A stretch of 64,000 nucleotides of DNA, from positions 1-64,000 of the forward strand of contig NZ_JAKILA010000004.1 of NCBI RefSeq assembly GCF_023283885.1, read 5' to 3'. Positions 56,691 through 64,000 of the stretch are shown piece after piece. Source of the stretch: Shewanella basaltis (GTDB taxonomy: Bacteria; Pseudomonadota; Gammaproteobacteria; Enterobacterales; Shewanellaceae). Position numbers and translations under genes: made by a program. Each line of letters opens with the position of its first letter. Within the stretch, counting starts at the first letter, position 1. The notes under the pieces were generated by a model that was not told where the DNA came from, searched no databases, and worked only from the letters and a program-made list of their open reading frames with translations.

Positions 56691-57602
56691 ATGTGGTTTA
56701 AAAATCTCACCCTTTACCGTTTCAACAAACCGTTTACCACCGATACCGAAACCTTAGAAACAGCACTTGCTGATTTCACTTTTTCTCCCTGCTCTAGCCA
56801 AGACATCAGTAAGTTCGGATTTTCAAATGCCTTAGGCAAAAAAGGCCATGCGCTAGTGCACAGCGCTGAGAATCGCCATTTGATTTGTGTCACAAAAGAA
56901 GAAAAGATCCTACCCGGCCAAGTGATAAAAGAAGCACTAGATGAAAAAGTTGCTGAAATAGAAGAGCAAGAGAATCGTAAAGTCACTAAAAAAGAAAAAG
57001 ACACCATTAAAGACGAAATCACCACAACCCTACTGCCACGAGCTTTTTCTCGTCGCAGTCAAACCCGCGCATTGATCATGCCTGAGCTAGAAATGATTTT
57101 AGTTGATAGCTCTAGCGCCACCAAAGCAGAAGAATTGCTGGCGCTATTGCGTAAAGCACTAGGCAGCCTGCCTGTTATCCCATTAAGTTTTGCAACGCCA
57201 ATAGAAACCACGCTCACGCAATGGTTACAAGCAGGAGAAGCTGAAGCGCCTTTTGAAATGCAAGATGAAGCCGAGTTAAAATCGGACTCAGATGAAGGCG
57301 GCATTGTTCGCTTTAAACAGCAAGTGCTTCAAGAAGACGAAGTGTTGGCACATATCGCCACGGGTAAACAGGTTCATAAATTAGCGTTACATTTTGGCCA
57401 ATCGATTGCTTTTTTAATGCAATCAGATGCCAGTGTTAAACGCATTAAGTTCTCAGAAGAATTTAGAGCAGGTAACGACGAGGTGGGTACTGAAGACCCT
57501 ATTGCTCGTTTAGATGCTGATTTCGCGCTTATGGGCAGTGAATTGGTTGCTTTTATTAATGCACTCAACAAGGCATTTGGTCCGCTTGAACAAAGCGTAT
57601 AA
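56691..57602 (+). CDS. rdgC: recombination-associated protein RdgC
   Basis: DNA-binding ring protein that modulates RecA. 303 residues starting [11 protein letters not shown], with [32 protein letters not shown] between about 48 and 85, [18 protein letters not shown] near 117 and the acidic end of the family. Length equals the standard RdgC. A GST gene follows after 9 bp. Confidence 0.94.
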   Translation: MWFKNLTLYRFNKPFTTDTETLETALADFTFSPCSSQDISKFGFSNALGKKGHALVHSAENRHLICVTKEEKILPGQVIKEALDEKVAEIEEQENRKVTKKEKDTIKDEITTTLLPRAFSRRSQTRALIMPELEMILVDSSSATKAEELLALLRKALGSLPVIPLSFATPIETTLTQWLQAGEAEAPFEMQDEAELKSDSDEGGIVRFKQQVLQEDEVLAHIATGKQVHKLALHFGQSIAFLMQSDASVKRIKFSEEFRAGNDEVGTEDPIARLDADFALMGSELVAFINALNKAFGPLEQSV

Positions 57603-57611
57603 GGACATGAT

Positions 57612-58169
57612 ATGAAACTATATGGTAGCTATACTTCGCCATTTGTGCGCCATTGTCGCATTGCATTACTTGAATCAACACTCGACTATGAATTTATCGA
57701 GACAGATCAAGTTGCCAGCGCAACATTATCGCCAACCAAACGGGTACCACTTTTACAAGATGGTGAACTGACATTACATGATTCTAGTGCCATATTGCGT
57801 TATATTCGCAATAAATCAGACAAACCATTTATTGAAGGCGCAGTCGAACTCGACCAATATTGCCTGATTAACACGGCTCTGGACAGCACAATCAATCTGT
57901 TTTTCTTGACCCGTGATGGTGTCGATATTGAACAATTTGACTACACCAAACGACAAGCTCAACGCATAGACTCTATTTTAGCGGAGTTAGAACAACTTAA
58001 ACTGCCGCTTAACGGCCCATTTAATGACGTACAATTGCGATTAGGCTGTTATTTGAGTTGGGCGGTTTTTCGTCAGCGCATCAAAATTGCCGATTACCCG
58101 CGACTAGCACTCTTTTTGACCAGTATTGAACAAGATCCGTGCTTTATTGAAACCGCTCCACCCGTTTAA
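57612..58169 (+). CDS. glutathione S-transferase family protein
   Basis: 185-residue thioredoxin-fold GST-like protein: N-terminal domain with YGSYTSPFVRHCRIAL near residue 4, cis-Pro region KRVPLLQDGELTLHDSSAI near 43-61, then a short helical C-terminal domain. It is shorter than typical GSTs (about 200-215). It is in the same transcript as rdgC, 9 bp behind it. Substrate unknown. Confidence 0.85.
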   Translation: MKLYGSYTSPFVRHCRIALLESTLDYEFIETDQVASATLSPTKRVPLLQDGELTLHDSSAILRYIRNKSDKPFIEGAVELDQYCLINTALDSTINLFFLTRDGVDIEQFDYTKRQAQRIDSILAELEQLKLPLNGPFNDVQLRLGCYLSWAVFRQRIKIADYPRLALFLTSIEQDPCFIETAPPV

Positions 58170-58188
58170 GCCTGCTTATGAAAACATA

Positions 58189-58214
58189 AAGCCCTGAACG
58201 CTCAGGGCTTTATA
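58189..58214. terminator. bidirectional terminator, GST / M61 peptidase
   Basis: AAAGCCCTGA-ACGC-TCAGGGCTTT hairpin between convergent genes. Confidence 0.88.
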
Positions 58215-58229
58215 AGTTAATTAACGTCC

Positions 58230-60062
58230 TTAAGCCTTGTTGTCAGTGCTCAACCATTCACCCTTATCATTAAATGGCCAATCAATACCAAGCCATGCTT
58301 TGAAGAACGCTTTTTGTTTGTCAGTCACCTGCTTAAGGGCTGTTATGGCTAATTTCCCTTTCGGTTGCTCACCCAATACCATGCTAAGCTCTTTTAGACG
58401 ATCATTACTAAAGACGGTTAATGTCACTGTATCTCCAGGCTCAAAGTCATTAAAGCGCTTACTTAATCCTTCTGCGGTAACTTTTAAACCATTAAGGGCA
58501 ACTAATTCATCACCCGCGATTAACCCCGCTTTCCAAGCCGGGCTATTTTTCGCAACAGTTGCTAAGACTAAATCGCCATGCAAACCAGACAATCCTATGC
58601 CTGTATCCACTTGGCTTTTTGGCTTGTCGCCGTATGTTGTCACCAATCCAGCCTGGGCTAATAAGGTATCAAACTCTATGCTAAAAGGCTGATTAACAAA
58701 CTCCTGCCACCAGGGTTGGTAATCTTTGCCTGTCAGCTTGGTGAGGATATTCTGAATATCCTGAACCTTATAACCCATGGGGATTTTAAAGTGTTGATAT
58801 AATGCCTTATGAACATCTCGATAAGAATGTGCTAACTCACTGTCATCAATGATATTAAAGTCTAAAACCATGGAGGTCAGGTAACCTTCAGAATAAATAT
58901 TCACGCTGTGGTTAAGGGCATAATCCCCCCAGGTGCTACTCCATTGGCCTAAACTGGCCTCTGCAATTGACTGAGTATCCCTGCCAGGGTTGTGCTCATT
59001 TAGGCCTATTCGTAAACTTAAATCATCAAAAAACTCTTTAGGTGTTATCACCCCTGCACGCAGCAGTAGTTGATTCTGAAAATAACTGGTAGACCCTTCA
59101 GCCACCCATAACAACTCACTCATATTTTCAGACTGATAATCGTAAGGCACTAGGCCTTGAGGCCGATAAGATTTAACATTCCAGGTATGTATAAATTCGT
59201 GTGATGCCGTGCTGATAAAGCGTAAATAGTCATCCCGCTCACGGAATTGAAATCGCGGTAATTGTATTACTGTAGAATTAAGGTGTTCGGTTGCCCCACT
59301 CGCACCACTTGTAGCATGAACCATATAAACATAACGTTCGAACGGATAATCATCCCAAATCATTGAAGCTTGACCGCTAATTTTACGCAGATCAGTTAAA
59401 ATTTGCTCGGTGTCATAATTACCCTCCCCCCAGAAAACCACCTCATATTCACGGCCATCTGCTTTAAAATTAAAATGTTGATTAATCCCGGTTTCAATAG
59501 GTGAATCAACTAACACATCATAATTAGCCGCGGTAAAAGAATGAGGCTTGGGTCCTTTGTCCATACCCGAAAAACTGTTCCATCCTTTAGGAACGCTCAT
59601 TTCAACGGATATCGGTTCCTGGCGAAACTCAGGGCTATACATAAACACACCACTGGCATCCAAATAAGCATGACTTTCGTCAATATGACGTAAACGGTCG
59701 CCTAACTCATTAGCATGCAACTGATAAGTGACTTTTACCGCCGTAGGCTTAGTTAAACTGACCGTCCACTCACCACTGGCTGTTCGCCGCCAAGGTAAAG
59801 CATGTCCTTTACTGTCTGTTGCGTTAAATAATCTAACGCCATCAGCGACAGGCAATACCTGATAACGCCCCGTGCGCCACACGGGTAAATTAACAACCAG
59901 TTCTGAAGATTGGGATTGAGGAAAAGAAACACTGACTTGAGCCAAGTGGTGAATGGGTTGGTTAATATCAATATGGTAATTAACATCTGCAAAAGAAGAT
60001 GTAGAAAAACACATCGAAAAAAGTGCACTTGTCGTTAAAAAGGCAAGATTTGTTGGTTTCAC
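58230..60062 (-). CDS. M61-family glycyl aminopeptidase with PDZ domain
   Basis: 610-residue secreted metallopeptidase. Signal peptide about 1-25 (FSTSSFA-DVNYH), N-terminal beta domain, zinc motif SHEFIHTWNVK (HExxH) near residue 290 with downstream Glu in LLWVAEGSTSYFQ near 318, and a PDZ domain at about 490-565 (IGLSGLHGDLVLATVAKNS, AGDELVALNGLKV). This matches the family of Sphingomonas glycyl aminopeptidase. Likely periplasmic. Confidence 0.9.
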   Translation of the reverse strand: MKPTNLAFLTTSALFSMCFSTSSFADVNYHIDINQPIHHLAQVSVSFPQSQSSELVVNLPVWRTGRYQVLPVADGVRLFNATDSKGHALPWRRTASGEWTVSLTKPTAVKVTYQLHANELGDRLRHIDESHAYLDASGVFMYSPEFRQEPISVEMSVPKGWNSFSGMDKGPKPHSFTAANYDVLVDSPIETGINQHFNFKADGREYEVVFWGEGNYDTEQILTDLRKISGQASMIWDDYPFERYVYMVHATSGASGATEHLNSTVIQLPRFQFRERDDYLRFISTASHEFIHTWNVKSYRPQGLVPYDYQSENMSELLWVAEGSTSYFQNQLLLRAGVITPKEFFDDLSLRIGLNEHNPGRDTQSIAEASLGQWSSTWGDYALNHSVNIYSEGYLTSMVLDFNIIDDSELAHSYRDVHKALYQHFKIPMGYKVQDIQNILTKLTGKDYQPWWQEFVNQPFSIEFDTLLAQAGLVTTYGDKPKSQVDTGIGLSGLHGDLVLATVAKNSPAWKAGLIAGDELVALNGLKVTAEGLSKRFNDFEPGDTVTLTVFSNDRLKELSMVLGEQPKGKLAITALKQVTDKQKAFFKAWLGIDWPFNDKGEWLSTDNKA

Positions 60063-60261
60063 AAAGAGTTCCTTCTGATATGATTCTATTTGTTTTTATT
60101 TTAAATTCCGAACAATTATAACAATCTACGCTAATTTACAAAGTCGCCATTTACGACTCATTACAAAATGTCATGTTGCAACAGTAAATTTAAATGGGAT
60201 TACGCGCTATCGTCGTTTGCCCCGCGTTTATGCTAGACACACATTTAAGGATTCAATCACT

Positions 60262-62418
60262 ATGCTTCGACTTGCATATCTTTTACTGTTTTTTTCACTA
60301 TTTACCAGTTCAGTCGTGGCCGCAAAAGATCTTGAACAGCAAGAGATTGAATTTAAAGAAAACCCCGGAAAACTATACATTAAGCTTTTAAAATCAACAG
60401 AATACCCGCAGCACTTCACCACAAAAGAAGCGTTTGTCCAGGTGGCAAACGACTTGGGGTTTCAACCCGTTGAATTACAAAGGGACTTAGAAGTACTCGC
60501 CCGAGTCAACCTTGAGGCCAACTTAACATCACCCACCAAGTATGAAGATGCAAAACAGTTAATTGAACAGCTTGATTTAATAGCAACAACAGCTTACGAC
60601 AAAGCCATGGTTATCATGCTTAAAGCAAGATTAAGAGGGCGGGAGAATAAAGAATACCAACCGATTGTCGTGCAATACATGGATGCATTAAACATGATCA
60701 ACACTGACACGAGCACCCAAGCAACCATTTTTAAGTACATACTTCATGAGCATTTAGCCGGCTTAAATATGATGTTACTTCAAAGTACAGCCGCCCTGTC
60801 ACACTTCAATCGCTACCGCGAAATAGCCTATCAACTGCACAATGATTATTTTATTGCCGAAGCCGAAACGGCATTAGGCAAATACTACAATCGCAGTGGC
60901 GATAAAGCTAAGTCATTACAACACTTTAGCGAAGCATTTCGCCTAGCAAATGGGGTTAGTTACCCTCAATTAAAATCGCAAACACTCATTAACCTTGCAC
61001 GCACTTATCGAGATTTAGAGCAATGGGATGATGCACTAAAATATGCCCATGAAGCGGCAGACATTCAACAAAACTTAGGTTTAGAGAGCTATCTTGCAGA
61101 AACGTTAAATGTCATCGCAATGGTGTACGAGGGTCAAGAAAAGTGGACTAAGGCGGTTGATTATTATTTAAATGCACAGCAAGTTAACGAACGCGTAGGC
61201 AATATTATTGCGGTAGGTGTTAATTTTCACAATGTGGGGGGAATATATGCAAAACTGGATAATATTCCTGCTGCACTCAATGCATTACAACGCGCAAATG
61301 AAATTTTTCGCTCCTTAAAAACACACCATTACCTCGTTCATAATGAGTTATTGTTCACGCAAATCAATGCCGAACAAGCTCAATGGGCAGAAACCATCAA
61401 ACATGCGAAGCAAACACTTGAGTTAGCAAAACAACTTAAACAAACCGACATTGAAATCGAAGCACTTGAGTATCTTTCTAACGCTTATCGAAAAACCAAC
61501 GACCTTAGTGCGGCAATCGACACCATAGAGTCCATTATCGAACTCACAAAAATAACCAAAGAGAGCGCTAAAGAATCAAATGGTCATTCTGAATTTACAG
61601 AACAAAAATTAAAGTTTGAACTCACCACCCTCAATAGTAAGCTCGAACAGCAAATTGCCAACAACAAGCACAATCAGTTTATTATTATTCTCTTCGCACT
61701 GAGTTTAATCATTGTGGTGTCGCTAATGATTTTTACTTGGCGTAAATACATACAAAAAAGAAGGCTATATCTCAAATCTGAAGCCATTAATCATATCGAA
61801 CCAACATCACAAACCCCAGGCTATCGGGCATTTATTCAAACGCTCGATTCAATCGATTTGACCACAGCTAAAACTCTCGCACTCATTAATATTAATGAAC
61901 TGAATCATATCGATTTACAACTTGGGCTAACCGAATCAAGACAGTTCATGCAAAAATTCCTTGTTCAAATGGAGCAACAATTCAATACACAAGTCTTTAT
62001 GATCCGCTCAGGCTTAATTGCATGTTATTTTGATCAACCACGTGATGCTGAATATATTCATGCCCAAACAATGCAATGCTTGGAAACATTCAAGACAATA
62101 CAAACCAACATTCCAAATTTTTCAAACACATGTAATGCTCATCAAATTAGTATTGGTCACATTAATTTACCCTTAATCGCCAATCCAGATGTGACCATTA
62201 GTGCTCAGTTACATTTCGAAACCATTCAATATGCATTAGCCGCAGCGCTCGCAATCCCAGAAAAACCAGCCTTTGTCTCATTAAGGCCGCTTAATTTTGC
62301 CCCTGCTGCTATATTTATGCCGCCATTGTACTTAAACCTCTCGCAAGCATTAAACCGAGGGATCATTCGTGCAGAGAGCAATCGAAATATTTTGGAGTTT
62401 AATTGGCCAAAATGCTAA
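60262..62418 (+). CDS. TPR membrane protein with degenerate GGDEF-like domain
   Basis: 718 residues from the ATG at 60262 (TTAAGGA upstream). Signal peptide about 1-21; TPR repeats from about 150 to 430 (SGDKAKSLQHFSEAFRLAN, LEQWDDALKYAHEAADIQQ, QEKWTKAVDYYLNAQQVNE); a coiled region; one membrane helix at about 470-492; and a cytoplasmic C-terminal domain. In that domain ALININELNHIDLQLGLTES resembles the ALIDIDHFK..ND..GH start of GGDEF domains and FMIRSGLIACYF stands where YR-GGDEF should be, so catalytic residues are lost. The next gene is a real diguanylate cyclase. Probably a sensor of periplasmic signals. Confidence 0.7.
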   Translation: MLRLAYLLLFFSLFTSSVVAAKDLEQQEIEFKENPGKLYIKLLKSTEYPQHFTTKEAFVQVANDLGFQPVELQRDLEVLARVNLEANLTSPTKYEDAKQLIEQLDLIATTAYDKAMVIMLKARLRGRENKEYQPIVVQYMDALNMINTDTSTQATIFKYILHEHLAGLNMMLLQSTAALSHFNRYREIAYQLHNDYFIAEAETALGKYYNRSGDKAKSLQHFSEAFRLANGVSYPQLKSQTLINLARTYRDLEQWDDALKYAHEAADIQQNLGLESYLAETLNVIAMVYEGQEKWTKAVDYYLNAQQVNERVGNIIAVGVNFHNVGGIYAKLDNIPAALNALQRANEIFRSLKTHHYLVHNELLFTQINAEQAQWAETIKHAKQTLELAKQLKQTDIEIEALEYLSNAYRKTNDLSAAIDTIESIIELTKITKESAKESNGHSEFTEQKLKFELTTLNSKLEQQIANNKHNQFIIILFALSLIIVVSLMIFTWRKYIQKRRLYLKSEAINHIEPTSQTPGYRAFIQTLDSIDLTTAKTLALININELNHIDLQLGLTESRQFMQKFLVQMEQQFNTQVFMIRSGLIACYFDQPRDAEYIHAQTMQCLETFKTIQTNIPNFSNTCNAHQISIGHINLPLIANPDVTISAQLHFETIQYALAAALAIPEKPAFVSLRPLNFAPAAIFMPPLYLNLSQALNRGIIRAESNRNILEFNWPKC

Positions 62419-62594
62419 TTGGCTAATAAACTAGCAACTGTCACTCAATGGTTAATGTTTTATGGGTAATTAGATTTGTTGCACAACATTATTGAGATAA
62501 AATCACTATAATGTACAGGTATAGCAATCATCCTTATTTTAGGATTGTGATAATAGGTCGTTAAGCAACCTAATTAAGAGTAGGCAACATATTG

Positions 62595-64000
62595 ATGAAA
62601 GAGTCAGATACCGCGGTTTCACAAATATCCCTAATGAAGCAAAAACTTCATGCGGCAAAGCTTGCTCTAGATGATATTAATAATGATCGTAACGACAAAT
62701 TAAAAACACTTATTCAGTTTATTAGCCATTTAAGTCTTGCCTGTAAAGGCCAAAATTTAGAGCTAGACAATAAACTGGCGAAATTGCGACATCATATGCA
62801 TAACTTTGAGCAAATTGATGAAGCATTGCCCGAATTAATTGATATTGAACGCCTTTTAAAAACACAGTATAACCATACCATGTCACGGCTTGAAGACAGC
62901 CGTCTGGGGTTAACGCGGGTTATTCGTCAAATTCAACGAATCAATTCAGTACCTGACAAGCTCAAAAAAGAAATCACCTATTTCAAACAAGATTTGAGCA
63001 AACCATTCCATACGGTTTGGGAATACATCCCCAAAGTTGAAAAACTGATCTTTTTTTATGAAGAAATCCTAAAACAAGAGATATCAGGTACAGACAACTA
63101 CGATATTCTGCCGCAGCACATCCAATTAGCCAGAGAACTGGCAGCCAAAATTGCAGAAGTTGAGTTCAGAAAAGACCAACGAGATCAAATTTTAGTCCTA
63201 AAAGAAGTCTTATTAGGTGATATTCATGTCAATGGGCTGTTAGAGGCTTATCAAACTATTTTAAGTTTATTACTCGATAATATTGCCCGTGAAAAAACAG
63301 CCTCACAAGACTTTTTATTTGCCTTAAATGATGCCCTTAGCATTGTTAGAGATGTCGTCAATAACACCTACAACAACAGCCAACGTAGCGAGCAATTAAA
63401 AGGCCAGTTAAACAAAGAAATTAACTTGCGCGTTAATAATGCTGACTCCATCGTTGTCGATATTAATGATCTGTCAGAGCTTAAGACTCAGCTTACCGTT
63501 CAATTATCATCGCTTCGCGATGCACTTTCTCGCAAAGAAGCGCTTGAACAACGTGAACAGGCTATTCTTCGTAAGTCGATAGAGTCTATGCGTAAAGAGC
63601 TAAACGCGATGAGCAATGAAGCAAACAACTACAAAGAAAAGCTCTTTGAGCACCAAAAGCTAAATCTGCTCGACCCCTTAACCCAACTGTCAAACCGAAC
63701 CGCTTTAGAAGACAGAATGGAGCAAGAATATCGCAACCATGTGCGCTATAAAACGCCATTATGGATTGCAGTGACAGATATAGATCACTTTAAAAGCATT
63801 AACGACAACTTTGGTCATAGCACCGGTGATAAAACCTTACAAGTGATTGCTATGGCGCTGAAAAACTCTCTACGAGACAGTGAGTTTGTCGCAAGGTATG
63901 GTGGAGAAGAATTTGTATTATTACTCCCAGACATTACAGATGAACATATCTCACTGATGCTCAACCGAGTCAGAGAGAAAATTAAAAATATTCCGTTTAA
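62595..64000 (+). CDS. diguanylate cyclase (GGDEF domain), 3' end outside window
   Basis: Open from the ATG at 62595 to the window end (468 codons so far). The N-terminal 330 residues are helical with coiled coils and no membrane segment. The GGDEF domain begins at DPLTQLSNRTALEDRM near residue 360, with the metal site DIDHFKSINDNFGHSTGDKTLQ near 394 and the active site RYGGEEF near 435, so it should make cyclic di-GMP. An RxxD-type inhibitory site is present as RDSE just before the active-site strand. Upstream spacer of 176 bp from the TPR gene. Confidence 0.9.
   Translation, partial: MKESDTAVSQISLMKQKLHAAKLALDDINNDRNDKLKTLIQFISHLSLACKGQNLELDNKLAKLRHHMHNFEQIDEALPELIDIERLLKTQYNHTMSRLEDSRLGLTRVIRQIQRINSVPDKLKKEITYFKQDLSKPFHTVWEYIPKVEKLIFFYEEILKQEISGTDNYDILPQHIQLARELAAKIAEVEFRKDQRDQILVLKEVLLGDIHVNGLLEAYQTILSLLLDNIAREKTASQDFLFALNDALSIVRDVVNNTYNNSQRSEQLKGQLNKEINLRVNNADSIVVDINDLSELKTQLTVQLSSLRDALSRKEALEQREQAILRKSIESMRKELNAMSNEANNYKEKLFEHQKLNLLDPLTQLSNRTALEDRMEQEYRNHVRYKTPLWIAVTDIDHFKSINDNFGHSTGDKTLQVIAMALKNSLRDSEFVARYGGEEFVLLLPDITDEHISLMLNRVREKIKNIPF

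Overview
The window looks like a chromosomal segment of a Shewanella-type marine gammaproteobacterium. Supporting signs are a leucine/isovalerate (liu) operon with its MerR-type regulator, a dct TRAP operon with DctB/DctD, the rcsF-trmO-proS-nlpE and tesB-ybaY neighbourhoods shared with E. coli, a pstS-phoR-phoB cluster, moderately AT-rich DNA, and intergenic regions full of small inverted-repeat elements. The species is inferred from gene content only; no search was run.

Layout. 0-0.3 kb: tRNA-Glu and tRNA-Ala. 0.3-7.6 kb: a short repeat element, a sigma54-type promoter, the C4-dicarboxylate TRAP transporter dctPQM and its two-component system dctBD. 7.6-15.4 kb: an MFS exporter, ybaY-tesB, menA, gnd and a propionyl-CoA synthetase. 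15.7-24.4 kb: liuR-liuABCDE-atoDA, which takes isovaleryl-CoA to acetyl-CoA and acetoacetyl-CoA. 24.4-34 kb: a tandem universal stress protein, a CPA2 antiporter, a large acyl-CoA dehydrogenase, thymidine kinase, an NhaC antiporter and etfBA. 34.4-45.4 kb: an H-NS-family protein, rcsF, trmO, an acyltransferase, proS, a patatin gene bracketed by repeat elements, nlpE and rmlACBD. 45.5-49 kb: mgtE, a glutathione peroxidase and a cluster of small-RNA-like units. 49.3-60 kb: an M1 aminopeptidase, pstS-phoR-phoB, a porin, rdgC, a GST and an M61 peptidase. 60.2-64 kb: a TPR membrane protein with a degenerate GGDEF-like tail, and a GGEEF diguanylate cyclase cut by the window end.

Most interesting. 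Four non-coding units (47.85-48.8 kb and 51.4 kb) each start with a near-consensus sigmaE promoter (GAACTT or GAACTA, exactly 16 nt, then TCNRA/TCAAA). They share a core resembling the E. coli MicA seed (TTGTTCATCATC) and end in rho-independent terminators. The core is complementary to the ribosome-binding/start region of the porin at 55.4-56.4 kb. This suggests a multi-copy MicA-like family of envelope-stress sRNAs.

Other regulation visible in the DNA: three near-identical palindromes (TTTACGTTAACGTAAA type) before liuR/prpE, the large acyl-CoA dehydrogenase and etfBA, which fits one LiuR regulon feeding electrons to ETF; four 11-bp-phased Pho repeats before pstS; and a sigma54 promoter before dctP. 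Four families of small repeat elements, a palindromic 15-bp minisatellite and a 47-bp tandem array fill most of the long gaps.
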